From: Selenomonas sp. | GTDB taxonomy: Bacteria; Bacillota_C; Negativicutes; Selenomonadales; Selenomonadaceae | Direction: 5' to 3' | Length of the DNA stretch: 22,299 nucleotides | NCBI RefSeq assembly: GCF_024693525.1 | Contig: NZ_JAILKR010000078.1 | Span: forward strand, 1-22,299 | In this document: in pieces, positions 5,812 through 15,081 of the stretch | Position numbering within the stretch: the first letter of the stretch is position 1 | How the letters are laid out: the number at the start of each line of letters is the position of its first letter | Position numbers and translations under genes: made by a program | Notes under the pieces: model-generated | Databases searched by the model: none | Told to the model about the DNA's origin: nothing | The model's input: the letters and a program-made list of their open reading frames with translations, nothing else

Positions 5812-7659
5812 TTATTTTGCCATCTGAGCAGTCAGCGTCCGCTCCATGCACTCCCGAATGATGCGGGCATAGGCAGCACAGCCTGCATCATTCGGATGGA
5901 TGCCATCAGCAGACAACCATTCGGGATGCTTGGATACTTCTGCATACCAATCAACCACAGTAACATTGGGATGCTCGGTGGCAACCTTTTGCAGATACGC
6001 ATTGTTGGTGTCCTGCCAAGTGAGGTTTGGTCCATAGATATTAACCCAGAAAATTTTACGCTCTGTTCCTAAAATCCTGAGCAGTTCCTTCGTCTGCTCC
6101 TCATAACGCGCCTGTCCGGCAATCGGGCCATTAGTTCCCAACGCGACAACAACGACATTGCCTAACTGCCCCTGCGCCGCTAAGCTCTGCGCCACAGGGA
6201 TACCGCCGCCTACATAACGGGATACTTCACCATCCACAATTGCCCCTGGGAGCGCCTTGCGCACATCCCCAGAAGCGCCGAGCAATACCGAGTCGCCGAT
6301 GCAGGCCACCCCAGTCAATTGCTGGGTCACCAGTTTAGCCTGATCTTCTTTCTGCTTTTTCGCCAGCTCCGCAGCCTCAGCAGCCGCACGGGCATTAGCC
6401 TCCGCCTGCGCCGCTTTCTGTGCTTCGAGCTTTGCCTTGAGCTCCGACGTCTTTTGATTCGATGACGCGACAATCCCATAACCGCCATAGCCCATAAGCG
6501 CAACACCCGGCGTAGTGACAATCAAGAAAAATACGCACTGCGCTGCGATAAACGAACTGCCAACAGCCGGCCGCTTACGCTTCAGTAAAAAGTCTACGAT
6601 AGCATCCGACCAAATCGTCAGCAGCAAAATCGCCGCCAATTCCAGTGCCCAATACTCCGGCCATTTGGTCCAGCCCAATCGATTAAACAAAAAGATTACC
6701 GGATACTGCCAAAGAAAAATCCCGTAGCTGTGGCGACCAATCCAGCGCAATAACGGCATATCCAAACCACGACCAAGCTCCAGCCGGTCATCTGCCACCA
6801 AATGAATCAACCAGCAGAACAGCAGCGTCATCAGCAGCATTCCCCACTGATAGGTCGAAGCCGCTTGTCCATCCATCAACGCAAACGCAGGAAACGCTAC
6901 CATGAGAATCCCGGCAAAGGCCAGATATTTTAACCAGCTGTAATCACCAGTCGAACGGAACTGCAACCCCGCCGGCTTCATTCCCCCACGCCAAAAACCA
7001 AGTGCGGAACCCCAAAGCAACGCATATACGCGGGTATCCGTTCCATAATAAAGGCGCGTGACATCCATCCCCGGCTCATACTGAAGCGGCATAAGCACAG
7101 CCGCTGCCAAGCCCAACAGCGCGAAAAACACCGCTCCGCTCCGTTTGCCAAACACATTGGCCCAGAGAACATAGACCAAGAACAATACCGGCCATATCAG
7201 ATAATACTGAAGCTCGATGCCCAAAAACCATAAATGGGTAAACGGGGACGCATTGGCCATGCGGGTGAAATAATCCGCATTCTGATCAATCTGCCACCAG
7301 TTGTTATATCCCAAGAGTACCGACTCCACCTCGGGACGGATTGCCGCAATGACATCCGGTACCAGGAAATGGAAGATTCCAATCGTCGTGAGCATCATAA
7401 TCAAAAGGGACGGATAAATGCGCTTTATCCGCTTTCCATAATACCTCAGCACGTGAAACGAACCATTCTCCCAGCTTCTCACGCTCGTGAAAGCCAGCAA
7501 AAAACCCGTCAACACAAAGAAAAGGGACACCCCCAAATAGCCGCCCTTTACCGTGTCCGGAAACATATGAAAAAGCGTGACGCCGACAATAGCCAACGCG
7601 CGAAGTGCATCCAACCCCGCAATGTGGTTCTTTCTGCCCAGGCTTTGAAAAACATTCAT
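5812..7659 (-). CDS. OatA-like membrane O-acyltransferase with C-terminal SGNH domain
   Basis: A two-domain acetyl-transfer protein of the kind that O-acetylates peptidoglycan or surface glycans. Residues 10-395 are an acyltransferase-3 membrane domain with about ten hydrophobic helices. It holds the conserved GLDALRALAI (15-24), His31 in LFHMF, and YLGVSLFFVLTGFLL (41-55). Residues 403-445 are an alanine/lysine/glutamine-rich coiled coil. Residues 450-605 are an SGNH hydrolase fold: block I GDS (455-457, nucleophile Ser457), block III GTN (508-510), and block V DGIH (Asp585, His588). In OatA the membrane half carries acetyl groups across and the SGNH half transfers them. The ATG follows GGAG at long spacing (12 bases). 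The acceptor glycan cannot be read from sequence. Confidence 0.9.
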   Translation of the reverse strand: MNVFQSLGRKNHIAGLDALRALAIVGVTLFHMFPDTVKGGYLGVSLFFVLTGFLLAFTSVRSWENGSFHVLRYYGKRIKRIYPSLLIMMLTTIGIFHFLVPDVIAAIRPEVESVLLGYNNWWQIDQNADYFTRMANASPFTHLWFLGIELQYYLIWPVLFLVYVLWANVFGKRSGAVFFALLGLAAAVLMPLQYEPGMDVTRLYYGTDTRVYALLWGSALGFWRGGMKPAGLQFRSTGDYSWLKYLAFAGILMVAFPAFALMDGQAASTYQWGMLLMTLLFCWLIHLVADDRLELGRGLDMPLLRWIGRHSYGIFLWQYPVIFLFNRLGWTKWPEYWALELAAILLLTIWSDAIVDFLLKRKRPAVGSSFIAAQCVFFLIVTTPGVALMGYGGYGIVASSNQKTSELKAKLEAQKAAQAEANARAAAEAAELAKKQKEDQAKLVTQQLTGVACIGDSVLLGASGDVRKALPGAIVDGEVSRYVGGGIPVAQSLAAQGQLGNVVVVALGTNGPIAGQARYEEQTKELLRILGTERKIFWVNIYGPNLTWQDTNNAYLQKVATEHPNVTVVDWYAEVSKHPEWLSADGIHPNDAGCAAYARIIRECMERTLTAQMAK

Positions 7660-7733
7660 TCGATAACACTACTCCTAATCTTCAAGGTCCTACAAACTTA
7701 CTTTACGCATTATAGCATAACTTCCTCACGACG

Positions 7734-7774
7734 AAAAGAACACCTCCTAGGAAAAATCTCCCAAGAGGTGTTCT
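7734..7774 (-). terminator. terminator after the 123-aa gene
   Basis: On the minus strand AGAACACCTC (7765-7774) pairs with GAGGTGTTCT (7737-7746) and runs into TTTT. The loop is 18 bases. It separates the GNAT/radical SAM operon from the OatA-like gene. A TATAAT just after it (7710-7715) may be the -10 box for the OatA-like gene, though no good -35 is visible. Confidence 0.75.
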
Positions 7775-7778
7775 ACCT

Positions 7779-8150
7779 TTACAACCATTGTTCGCCAGCT
7801 GGCCAATCCTCAAGCTTCGGTGCGATTTCCATAGAGCGCATAGGGAGCTCCAAAGGTCTTAGATCTGCCGCCCGCGGTTTCCAGCGGCAACGCCGTTCCG
7901 GTTCCCCGCTTTCTTTATCCGGCGCATTGATGCAGGATAGCTGACAGCTGCCCAAATCACGGATCCACCCGTCAATCTGGTCAGCGATGACCGATAGCTG
8001 CGCTTCGGAAAAGGCTTGATGCTTGCGGCGAATGATTCCATTCCCTATGGCATCAAGCTCCACTCGTCCCGTCACATCTTGCCAGGACGGCCCAAAGGCA
8101 TAAAGCTCATTTTCCCCCAAAGGCCCAATCCGTTCAATCCATACCCGCAT
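7779..8150 (-). CDS. hypothetical protein (123 aa)
   Basis: No family is recognised. The product is soluble and rich in Trp and Arg, starting MRVWIERIGPLGENELYAFG. It has a central helix (EAQLSVIADQIDGWIRDLG) and two cysteines in SCQLSCIN. The ATG at 8148-8150 is preferred over the frame-start 33 bases upstream because AAAGGGGCG lies 8 bases before it. It is the last gene of a probable operon with the GNAT acetyltransferase and the radical SAM protein, 78 bases after the latter, and its terminator follows at once. Confidence 0.65.
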   Translation of the reverse strand: MRVWIERIGPLGENELYAFGPSWQDVTGRVELDAIGNGIIRRKHQAFSEAQLSVIADQIDGWIRDLGSCQLSCINAPDKESGEPERRCRWKPRAADLRPLELPMRSMEIAPKLEDWPAGEQWL

Positions 8151-8228
8151 AATATCGCCCCTTTCACAGTAAACACCGTGCATATCGTTGATACTGTGGT
8201 ATTAGACATTCATCGGATAATATCCTGC

Positions 8229-9194
8229 TTATACGGACAAAAACTTTCTTACAGCCGGCCCATTGAGATACTTGCAGAGCCGTCCCTGATACTGTCCCTT
8301 TGCCGCCATAGTGGCGGTGATGTTGTCGCGAATCTTCCACCAGCCCGTGTGCCAGTTGGAAAACAACGTATTCGTCTCCGGGGCCCGGCCGATGATGCGC
8401 TGGAGCACAATGTCCGGAGACAGATGCTCCAGGAAGTTGATGACCCGGGCCTCGTATTCCTCCCGGGAAATGAGCGTAAGCTCCCCCGCCTCATACTGCC
8501 GCGCCATCTCTGTCCCCTTGACGATGTAGAGGGCATGGAGCTTGACCTGGTCGACACCCAAGGCCGAGAGCACCTTGGCATCTTCCACCACGTCCGTCAT
8601 CGTATCCCAGGGAAGATTCAGGATAAGATGCGCACAGGACTGCAAACCATATGCCTTGATGCGCAAAATCGCATCGATAAACTCCCCCAGCGTATGACCG
8701 CGGTTGATTTTCTGCAGCGAATGATAGTTGACACTTTGCAGGCCGAGCTCCACGCAGATATCCATGCCAAGCTTATCCGCTTCCTCCCGCAGCATCGCCA
8801 AATATTCATCACTGACGCAGTCCGGCCGCGTGGCAATGTAAATCGCCACGATATCCTCGCCAGCGCCGGCCTCCTGCACCCAGGCCCGCAATGTTTCCAG
8901 CGGCACATAGGTATTGCTGAAATTCTGGAAATACGGGATGAATTTCTTGGCCTTGTACTTAGGGATGATATGGGCCTTATTGGCCGCAAGCTGCGCCGTA
9001 ATCGTCATATCCGCCGGCAGATTCTCATAACCTGCACCAATCGAACCACAAAAGGTGCAGCCAGCCCCGCCATTGCCGCAGGAGCCATCCCGATTCGGGC
9101 AGCTGACCGGAAGCGCCACCGGCAGCTTATAAACCTTTTCCCCATAGCGTTCCTTCAAATAATCCGAAAAAGTCCGATATATATCATGTTCCAT
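8229..9194 (-). CDS. radical SAM protein of the YhcC/YtqA type (TIGR01212-like)
   Basis: A radical S-adenosylmethionine enzyme. The N-terminus follows the family pattern: YGEKVYKLPVALPVSCPNRDG, then a glycine-rich loop and CTFCG. The cluster cysteines are Cys32, Cys46 and Cys49 (C-x13-C-x2-C); an extra Cys39 lies inside the loop. Later segments typical of the family include VAIYIATRPDCV, a LGLQSVN strand (about 151-157), and LHALYIVKGTEMARQY. The length of 321 aa is normal for the family. Members are conserved but their reaction is not firmly established. It lies 30 bases after the GNAT gene and is likely co-transcribed with it. Confidence 0.88.
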   Translation of the reverse strand: MEHDIYRTFSDYLKERYGEKVYKLPVALPVSCPNRDGSCGNGGAGCTFCGSIGAGYENLPADMTITAQLAANKAHIIPKYKAKKFIPYFQNFSNTYVPLETLRAWVQEAGAGEDIVAIYIATRPDCVSDEYLAMLREEADKLGMDICVELGLQSVNYHSLQKINRGHTLGEFIDAILRIKAYGLQSCAHLILNLPWDTMTDVVEDAKVLSALGVDQVKLHALYIVKGTEMARQYEAGELTLISREEYEARVINFLEHLSPDIVLQRIIGRAPETNTLFSNWHTGWWKIRDNITATMAAKGQYQGRLCKYLNGPAVRKFLSV

Positions 9195-9224
9195 ATCCTA
9201 TCCCCCAGCGATTGTTTTCCGTGC

Positions 9225-9680
9225 TCATGCTGCCGTTGTCAGTGCTTTTAAAAACAACAGTACCTTTCCACCTTTTTGATTCCTATAAACATATCCGTCC
9301 GTTTCAAACTGCAATTTTTCATGCAGCCGGATACTCGCGACATTGTCCGCCCTTACCTGGTCTTGAACAATGGCAAACCCTTTTTCCCGCACGCATTTCT
9401 CCAGCTGTGTCAAAGCCATAAACGCATAGCCTTTTTTCCGTTCGCCTTCCCATACGTCAACACCAAAGGAAACGACGCTTTTGCTATGTTCAAACCACGA
9501 GCACCCCCCCACGATTTCATCGTCATGCACAATGGCCAACATCGCAAACCGCCTGCCACAACGTGTCTTCTCATTCCACTCGCGAATCAGCTGCTCAATT
9601 TCCGCCCGCGCTTTCGCAGGATATCGTTTTTCCTGAACAACTGCCGCATCACGTAGCACAAAGTGCCTTAAAGCTATCAT
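9225..9680 (-). CDS. GNAT-family N-acetyltransferase (151 aa)
   Basis: An acetyl-CoA-dependent transferase. The fold markers are visible: AIVHDDEIVGGCSWF (strands 2-3, about 49-63), FGVDVWEGERKKGYAFMAL with the acetyl-CoA pyrophosphate loop ERKKGYA (80-86), and the motif-B end NVASIRLHEKLQFETDG (113-129). The last positions fit the family pattern in which a residue stack follows N-x-x-S-x-x-L-x-E-K-L-G/Q-F. The ATG follows GGAG. It is the first gene of the probable operon with the YhcC-like protein. The substrate cannot be read; amino groups of proteins or small molecules are typical. Confidence 0.85.
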   Translation of the reverse strand: MIALRHFVLRDAAVVQEKRYPAKARAEIEQLIREWNEKTRCGRRFAMLAIVHDDEIVGGCSWFEHSKSVVSFGVDVWEGERKKGYAFMALTQLEKCVREKGFAIVQDQVRADNVASIRLHEKLQFETDGYVYRNQKGGKVLLFLKALTTAA

Positions 9681-9815
9681 AATACCTACTCCAATACAAT
9701 TATCGCATCCAGCTGTCTTCTCAATACAGGAAAATCTTATCTCTAAGCTGCATACAGGACAGCCTGTGGGCTGAAAAGCGTAACCAGACTGACAGGATAG
9801 TTCAATACACTTTAT

Positions 9816-12482
9816 TTATAGCTCACGCAATATCTCGCCAATAAACCTATCCATTGTATATGCACCATCGGCCTGAATAGCCTTTTTATTAAACACCATA
9901 AAGTATTTATAATTCTTCCCAGCTTTTTCCTGCCAATGACGCCCCAACTTCAATTTTGCCTTACTATCATCGCCATCCAGATAATCACCTTTAGCCTCAA
10001 TCAGCAGGACTTTGCCTGATTTCGTCTTAACCATAAAGTCTGGATAATGATTGATAAACGCATTAATCCGCATATCCTTGCGCTCTATGATACGATGCCA
10101 CCAAACAACATTTTCTTGCTCCACCATAGCATCCAACAACTGCCGTTCAAAATTATTCATATCATCCTTTTCCGCCTCATAAAGGGACTTAGGAATAGAC
10201 GATATACTTTCAGCAGGAGTTATGACTTTCGGCAATTGATAGCTAGCCTGACAACTAACTTTATCGATATCCAACCACTCATAAAACTTTTTCTCCTGAT
10301 ATCTGCGCGTAAGCGTATCAATTTTATCCTTTATCTTCGCGGTATAAAAGGCCAAGGAACTCTCCAACGCAGATACTTCGGCAGTTGTCAGTCCTGCCAC
10401 CACTCGCGTAACATATTCCAAGATTTCCGGATCAGCAGTTCCGTCGTTATGCTTGGATAACTGCATAGCAATATGCCCAACACATTCCTGTTGACGTCTC
10501 GCCGGTGCCAACTGTGCTAAATATTCCCGGAATCTCAAGCTGTCTTTTTGCGCCAACCGTCTGTATTTGGGAATTGCTTCGCCCTGCTCAGCCAAATTCA
10601 CTTCATAGACTTCACCTGTTGACAACTGGAAATTGATATCTGTGTCCTGTCCCCTCAAGCTAAAGCCTTTTGTCAAATTCTCTGGTTCTAATAACATCCG
10701 GCTATCGCCAAACAGATTGCTGTTTCCTGTTTCCAAAAAAAACTGTGGTAAACGAATACGCTCAGCATCTTCTTCATATTCCGCCTGCATCCTATACTGT
10801 TTCTGCATTTTCCCCAGCTCCCCAGTCATAAAACCACTGGCCTCAGCCTGCTCTGCCTCTTGCTGATAAAAAACTGCCTCCTGCTCTGCCTGCTGAATCA
10901 TAGTGGATGTTGCCTCATGAGATTCATAGCGTCCACCTGGTTCATAGACACTCTCCGCTCCTTGCATATCGGTAAAATCATCCTCGTCATCTACCGCATC
11001 CACAGACTGACTAATATCCGCAGGCACTACACTTCCTTGGTTCTCTGGCAAAAAAGCCAACTCACCCTGCTCAGGCCTATCGGTATTCGTAAAATCATTA
11101 CCTGCTGCGTCTACTGCCCGGAAATCCTTTTCCGAAAAGCCTGCATGATTGAGCCCTGCCACAACATTTTTCAATGTTGCGTGAAAATCCCCCGAGCATG
11201 TAAGCACATATGACATATTCAACTCTTTTGCTGCCGAGAGGCGCGCATATGGCTGTCGTAGAACACGTCCCAAAATCTGCTCCACATCAACCTGTGAGGT
11301 CTTATTTGCCAGCGTTGCCAAAATATAAGCAAAAGGGCAATCCCAGCCTTCCTTCAAAGCGTTGACAGTTATGATATAACGAATAGGGCACTCTCGCGAC
11401 AACAAATCTACACCAGTTAAATCATCCACATCGCTGGTCTTTATAGCAATTTGCTCTTCTGGTATCCCCCGCTCCAGCAAACGCTTTTTGACTTTCTCAA
11501 AAGTCCCCTTATTCTTGGCAATCTTCGGTTCTGCTTGAAAGAGCACGATGGGCCGTATATAGGGGCTGCCCTTTTTTTCTTCCTCTTGCGCTGTATGCTC
11601 CAACCGAGCCCGCAAATACAGGGCATCATCCATTACATCACGGCGCTCTCGTCTGTTATAGACAATAACCGGCAGCTTTACCATGCTTTCCTTTTGCAGT
11701 TCTCTAGCATCCACATAAGAAATAATATTACTGCCCTTGCGCGGCGTAGCCGTGAGATTCAACACAAACGATGGATTTAGATTGTTAAGCATTTCGATAC
11801 TGAGATTCGAGGACGCATTATGACTTTCATCCACAATAACAATGGGATGCAATGCCCGCAACGCTTGAATCAAAGCGCTGTCCGGAGCTCCCTCCAACAT
11901 ATCTTCCTCATTCATAATGCTCTGAAACGACAACAATTGTCCATTTTCTTGATAAACTTTCCGTACATCCTTCTTACGGCTGTTAATACGCAAAGAAGCA
12001 AAGCTCATCACACATAAAGAAAGCTGCACCCGCACACTATCCAAAGAAAAGCCCTGGCCAGACAAAAGCTGTTCTTTGCTATAAACTTCCACCTGTCCGC
12101 GATTGTCCTGTTCCAAGCGTTGATGATACGGATGAACTGGATTGCCTAAATTCGCCAACGTCTGGCTGAGAATGGAATCTGAAGGCACCAACCAAACCAC
12201 CATCCGTGGCTGACCGGGGCGATATCCCAAGCCATGAAAAATATCCGCCACAGCACTACAAGCGATAAGGGTCTTGCCCCCACCAGTCGGCACCTTCACA
12301 CACACATTTGGTATACCAGCCAGTTCGTCTTTATAAACAGGAATCCCACTCTGTCCTACATGAAAATCGCGAGCAGCCCAATAGTTTTCCCACGCCTTGT
12401 TGAGATTCGGCGCAGCGGCAAGACTTTGTAAATAAGCGCGCAAATCCACCAGCACGCCCTTTTGATATTGTTTGAGTTCCAT
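9816..12482 (-). CDS. res: type III-style restriction enzyme Res subunit (helicase-nuclease)
   Basis: An ATP-driven translocase and endonuclease subunit. SF2 helicase motifs occur in order: KVPTGGGKT (Walker A, 63-71), VIVDESHN (motif II, 215-222), LTATPR (motif III, 243-248), NALKEGWDCPFA (motif V, 374-385), and QILGRVLRQPY (motif VI, 402-412). The C-terminal nuclease has the PD-ExK pattern: PDFMV (814-818) and LIEAKGD (827-833). Residues 470-560 form an acidic, low-complexity linker. At 888 aa it is in the range of type III Res proteins. Restriction needs the partner Mod, which lies 12 bases upstream. AAGGAGG sits 7 bases before the ATG. No frame break or missing motif is seen, so it should be active. 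Confidence 0.92.
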   Translation of the reverse strand: MELKQYQKGVLVDLRAYLQSLAAAPNLNKAWENYWAARDFHVGQSGIPVYKDELAGIPNVCVKVPTGGGKTLIACSAVADIFHGLGYRPGQPRMVVWLVPSDSILSQTLANLGNPVHPYHQRLEQDNRGQVEVYSKEQLLSGQGFSLDSVRVQLSLCVMSFASLRINSRKKDVRKVYQENGQLLSFQSIMNEEDMLEGAPDSALIQALRALHPIVIVDESHNASSNLSIEMLNNLNPSFVLNLTATPRKGSNIISYVDARELQKESMVKLPVIVYNRRERRDVMDDALYLRARLEHTAQEEEKKGSPYIRPIVLFQAEPKIAKNKGTFEKVKKRLLERGIPEEQIAIKTSDVDDLTGVDLLSRECPIRYIITVNALKEGWDCPFAYILATLANKTSQVDVEQILGRVLRQPYARLSAAKELNMSYVLTCSGDFHATLKNVVAGLNHAGFSEKDFRAVDAAGNDFTNTDRPEQGELAFLPENQGSVVPADISQSVDAVDDEDDFTDMQGAESVYEPGGRYESHEATSTMIQQAEQEAVFYQQEAEQAEASGFMTGELGKMQKQYRMQAEYEEDAERIRLPQFFLETGNSNLFGDSRMLLEPENLTKGFSLRGQDTDINFQLSTGEVYEVNLAEQGEAIPKYRRLAQKDSLRFREYLAQLAPARRQQECVGHIAMQLSKHNDGTADPEILEYVTRVVAGLTTAEVSALESSLAFYTAKIKDKIDTLTRRYQEKKFYEWLDIDKVSCQASYQLPKVITPAESISSIPKSLYEAEKDDMNNFERQLLDAMVEQENVVWWHRIIERKDMRINAFINHYPDFMVKTKSGKVLLIEAKGDYLDGDDSKAKLKLGRHWQEKAGKNYKYFMVFNKKAIQADGAYTMDRFIGEILREL

Positions 12483-12494
12483 CCGTCTGCCTCC

Positions 12495-14144
12495 TTAAAT
12501 CTTGGTAATATCGCGGGGAATTTTCTTGAATGTAATGTTGTACTGCTGTAACTGACTATCCGACAAAGCACAGATATCGGCATAAATCACATATCCGCCC
12601 GCCTTAGTCTTGACGGCAGATGCCAATAAATCAAAGTCCAAAACCATCCGTTTTTCCTTCTCATAGCAGAAGTAGTATGCACAATCAAAATGTGTTCCCA
12701 AATAATAGGACTCGTCCTGCCGATCCGGCTCTAAGGGCTGGTGGGTTTCCGTGAAATAGATATACTCCCGCAGTTTGTCCGTGCCAACATGCTCATTGAT
12801 ATTGCCATCCTGCAAAAGCGGCTCCCCCAACTCATAGAAGTCAAAGTCGCCTCCAGTACCAGCCACGGCCTTATTGCCTTCCCCATAGCCTTTAATAACA
12901 CGACGCACCCGCTCCGCTGTGATGCCGTCTGCATAATCCATCATTTCGATAAGGATAAACTTGCGATTGCCGCCATCAGCCTTGTTCAGATTCAAAACGG
13001 CATGGGCGGTAGTGCCACTGCCAGCGAAACTATCTAAAATGATGGAATCATCTTCAGTAGCGATTTTCAGAATACGTTCTATTGTCCCTACGGGTTTAGG
13101 ATTAGGAAAATCAGATTTTGCAAACCCCAAATATTTCTGGAACATCTCTGTCCCTCGTTCACTATTTACATCTTTAAATGTCCAAGCGGTTGTTGGTTTA
13201 ACCAACTCACGACTGCTCAGCTTATCAATTTGAAAGACAGACCACTGTTTTTTGTTTGGCTGATATTGTGGGATTAATTTTTTTATATCGCTTTTAGATG
13301 TATCAGCTTCCCAACACCATCGACCTTCTATTTCTGAAGTTTTCATTGGAACAATTCGAATATATCCATTTGGCGTAGCATCAGAATTTTCCCCGACAAA
13401 AAAATCTTTTGTTTTTTCATTGTAGAAAAATGGATAAAAAAGATTTGGGCGATCCACTCGCTCATCACTATTTCCAGTTTTTCTTAAATCTATCAAACGA
13501 TACTTTTCTCCCATTTTATCTATTTTATTGTACCTTTTAGTTATCTTTTCATCGAGTTCAAAACCGTGCATTTTGAATTTTGTAGATTTTCTATAAATTA
13601 TTATATATTCATGTGCAGTTGCCATATCTGCATTTTTACTTTTATCCCGTCCTTTTGGACTATTAACACAAGCAACATTAGCAATAAAATTTGCGGCTCC
13701 AAAAATTTCGTCGCATAACATTCTTAAAAAAACTTGTTCGTGGTCATCAATACTGATAAAAATAGCTCCATCATCAGACAACAACCGTTGCAACAGCTTC
13801 AGCCTTGGATACATCATACACAGCCACTTATCATGGCGGGAAAGATCTTCCCCTTCCTTACCTACGACTTCCCCCAGCCACTTTTTTATGCGCGGGTCAT
13901 TGACATTATCGTTATAAACCCAGCCTTCATTGCCAGTGTTATATGGGGGGTCGATATAAATACATTTCACTCGCCCTTCATACTCCGGCAGCAGAGATTT
14001 CAATGCCAGCAGATTATCCCCATGAATAATCTTATTTTGACTTTTCTCTCCACCAAAAGTATACTGTTTCTCCAGCACATGAAAAGGTACATCCAAATGA
14101 TGATTGATGACCTTATCTTTTCCTATCCACTGTAAAACTGGCAT
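12495..14144 (-). CDS. mod: type III-style Mod DNA adenine methyltransferase
   Basis: A beta-class DNA methyltransferase (N6-adenine or N4-cytosine by class; adenine expected for type III). Motif IV comes first, YIDPPYNTG (63-71), and the AdoMet motif I comes late, DSFAGSGTTAHAV (371-383), the order typical of the beta class. The region between (about 155-345) is the target-recognition domain and sets the specificity of the whole system. Residues 440-549 form the C-terminal part that contacts Res. The DNA of the recognition part (about 13080-13720) is clearly more AT-rich than its flanks. No simple-sequence repeat was seen, so phase-variable switching is not suggested. It lies 24 bases after the BRO-N gene and 12 before res. 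The target site is unknown. Confidence 0.92.
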   Translation of the reverse strand: MPVLQWIGKDKVINHHLDVPFHVLEKQYTFGGEKSQNKIIHGDNLLALKSLLPEYEGRVKCIYIDPPYNTGNEGWVYNDNVNDPRIKKWLGEVVGKEGEDLSRHDKWLCMMYPRLKLLQRLLSDDGAIFISIDDHEQVFLRMLCDEIFGAANFIANVACVNSPKGRDKSKNADMATAHEYIIIYRKSTKFKMHGFELDEKITKRYNKIDKMGEKYRLIDLRKTGNSDERVDRPNLFYPFFYNEKTKDFFVGENSDATPNGYIRIVPMKTSEIEGRWCWEADTSKSDIKKLIPQYQPNKKQWSVFQIDKLSSRELVKPTTAWTFKDVNSERGTEMFQKYLGFAKSDFPNPKPVGTIERILKIATEDDSIILDSFAGSGTTAHAVLNLNKADGGNRKFILIEMMDYADGITAERVRRVIKGYGEGNKAVAGTGGDFDFYELGEPLLQDGNINEHVGTDKLREYIYFTETHQPLEPDRQDESYYLGTHFDCAYYFCYEKEKRMVLDFDLLASAVKTKAGGYVIYADICALSDSQLQQYNITFKKIPRDITKI

Positions 14145-14168
14145 AATCGTTCCATACCTCTCTACAAG

Positions 14169-15053
14169 TCACTTTATCTCTTTATCTTCTTCAGCCTGCA
14201 CTGTACTTGCACTCGTTTCAATCATCTGCGTAACAACGTGATTGAGTTCTGATGCTTTCTTGCTGGTGACAATCGACTTTCCTGTCCCCTGCTCTATCGC
14301 TTTTCTGGCGTCACCTGCTACCGTGCCGCCACGTTTCGCTACGGAAATACTTTGGTCAAATCCTTCTGGTTTTTCTGCCTCCGAAAATTCCCTCGTTGCT
14401 GTTTCAGCCAGCATATTAAGTACAAGTTCTGTCGTGCTCATATTATCCCGCAGGCTTTCCTTTTTCAATCCCTTGAGATTCTTATATTGCCGCGTAGACA
14501 TACCGCTCCATGCCTTGGTGAGCTCATCAGTAAGGATTGCGAACTCTTTTCCCTGCTTTATCCCACGCGCTTTCCATTCATCGGTAAGGTCTTTACGGGC
14601 GCTGATAGCCATGAGCCGCTGATTTATCCATTCACGCGTATAACCCTTGCGCTCATACGTTGCTACCAACCTATCTGCAATCAGCTCAGGATCAAGCGTT
14701 TCGTCAATACGTTCCCTTCCTACCTGCGCCAACCACAACTTAAAAGGCTCGGCTTTTTTAGATGGAATGGACTGAATAAGCCTAAGGAGCTGTTCTGTAT
14801 TCGCTACATCTGTTAAACGTCTTTTGCCATCTGCCGCCTTCAATTTCAAACCGTGACAATTTGTCACGGTTTCATTTCCCTCTTTCTTCAATCGCTGTTT
14901 AAGCTTACGCCAATAGGCCGGAGGGTCCTTGCTTTCCACTAGTATTCCTACCACATCTACTACTGAAAAATACCATTCCTCTTCTTCCTCATTCCAAGCC
15001 GTCCGAATAGGCTGGTCTTCGAACAACTGCAAGCGATCGTTTTCCATAGACAT
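14169..15053 (-). CDS. BRO-N domain protein, DinD-like (294 aa), leading the restriction operon
   Basis: Residues about 10-115 are a BRO-N domain, as in phage antirepressors and baculovirus repeat proteins: WYFSVVDVVGILVESKDPPAYWRKLKQRL (27-55), then ADGKRRLTDVANTEQLLRLIQSIPS (74-98). The next section, with FKLWLAQVGRERIDETLDPE and YTREWINQRLMAISARKDLTDEW, resembles the DNA-damage-inducible DinD layout. A C-terminal tail of about 60 residues is charged and low-complexity. BRO-N domains bind DNA. Such proteins occur near restriction genes, where a regulatory or accessory role has been proposed but is not settled. It is the first gene of the operon with mod and res, so it may regulate them, act in conflict control, or be a cargo gene. 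Confidence 0.8.
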   Translation of the reverse strand: MSMENDRLQLFEDQPIRTAWNEEEEEWYFSVVDVVGILVESKDPPAYWRKLKQRLKKEGNETVTNCHGLKLKAADGKRRLTDVANTEQLLRLIQSIPSKKAEPFKLWLAQVGRERIDETLDPELIADRLVATYERKGYTREWINQRLMAISARKDLTDEWKARGIKQGKEFAILTDELTKAWSGMSTRQYKNLKGLKKESLRDNMSTTELVLNMLAETATREFSEAEKPEGFDQSISVAKRGGTVAGDARKAIEQGTGKSIVTSKKASELNHVVTQMIETSASTVQAEEDKEIK

Positions 15054-15081
15054 TTTCCCAACCTGCCTTTCTTACGTCATC

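Noticed and set aside
7234..7944. 236-codon plus-strand frame
   Set aside because: It lies antisense to the OatA-like gene start and crosses a terminator and the 123-aa gene.
8016..9251. 411-codon plus-strand frame
   Set aside because: It is a shadow antisense to the YhcC-like radical SAM gene, whose motifs are clear on the minus strand.
9760..9775. CAGCC-TGTG-GGCTG hairpin after res as a terminator
   Set aside because: The stem has only five pairs and no T tract follows on the minus strand.
12495..14144. phase-variable repeat tract in mod
   Set aside because: No simple-sequence tandem repeat is present in or just before mod.
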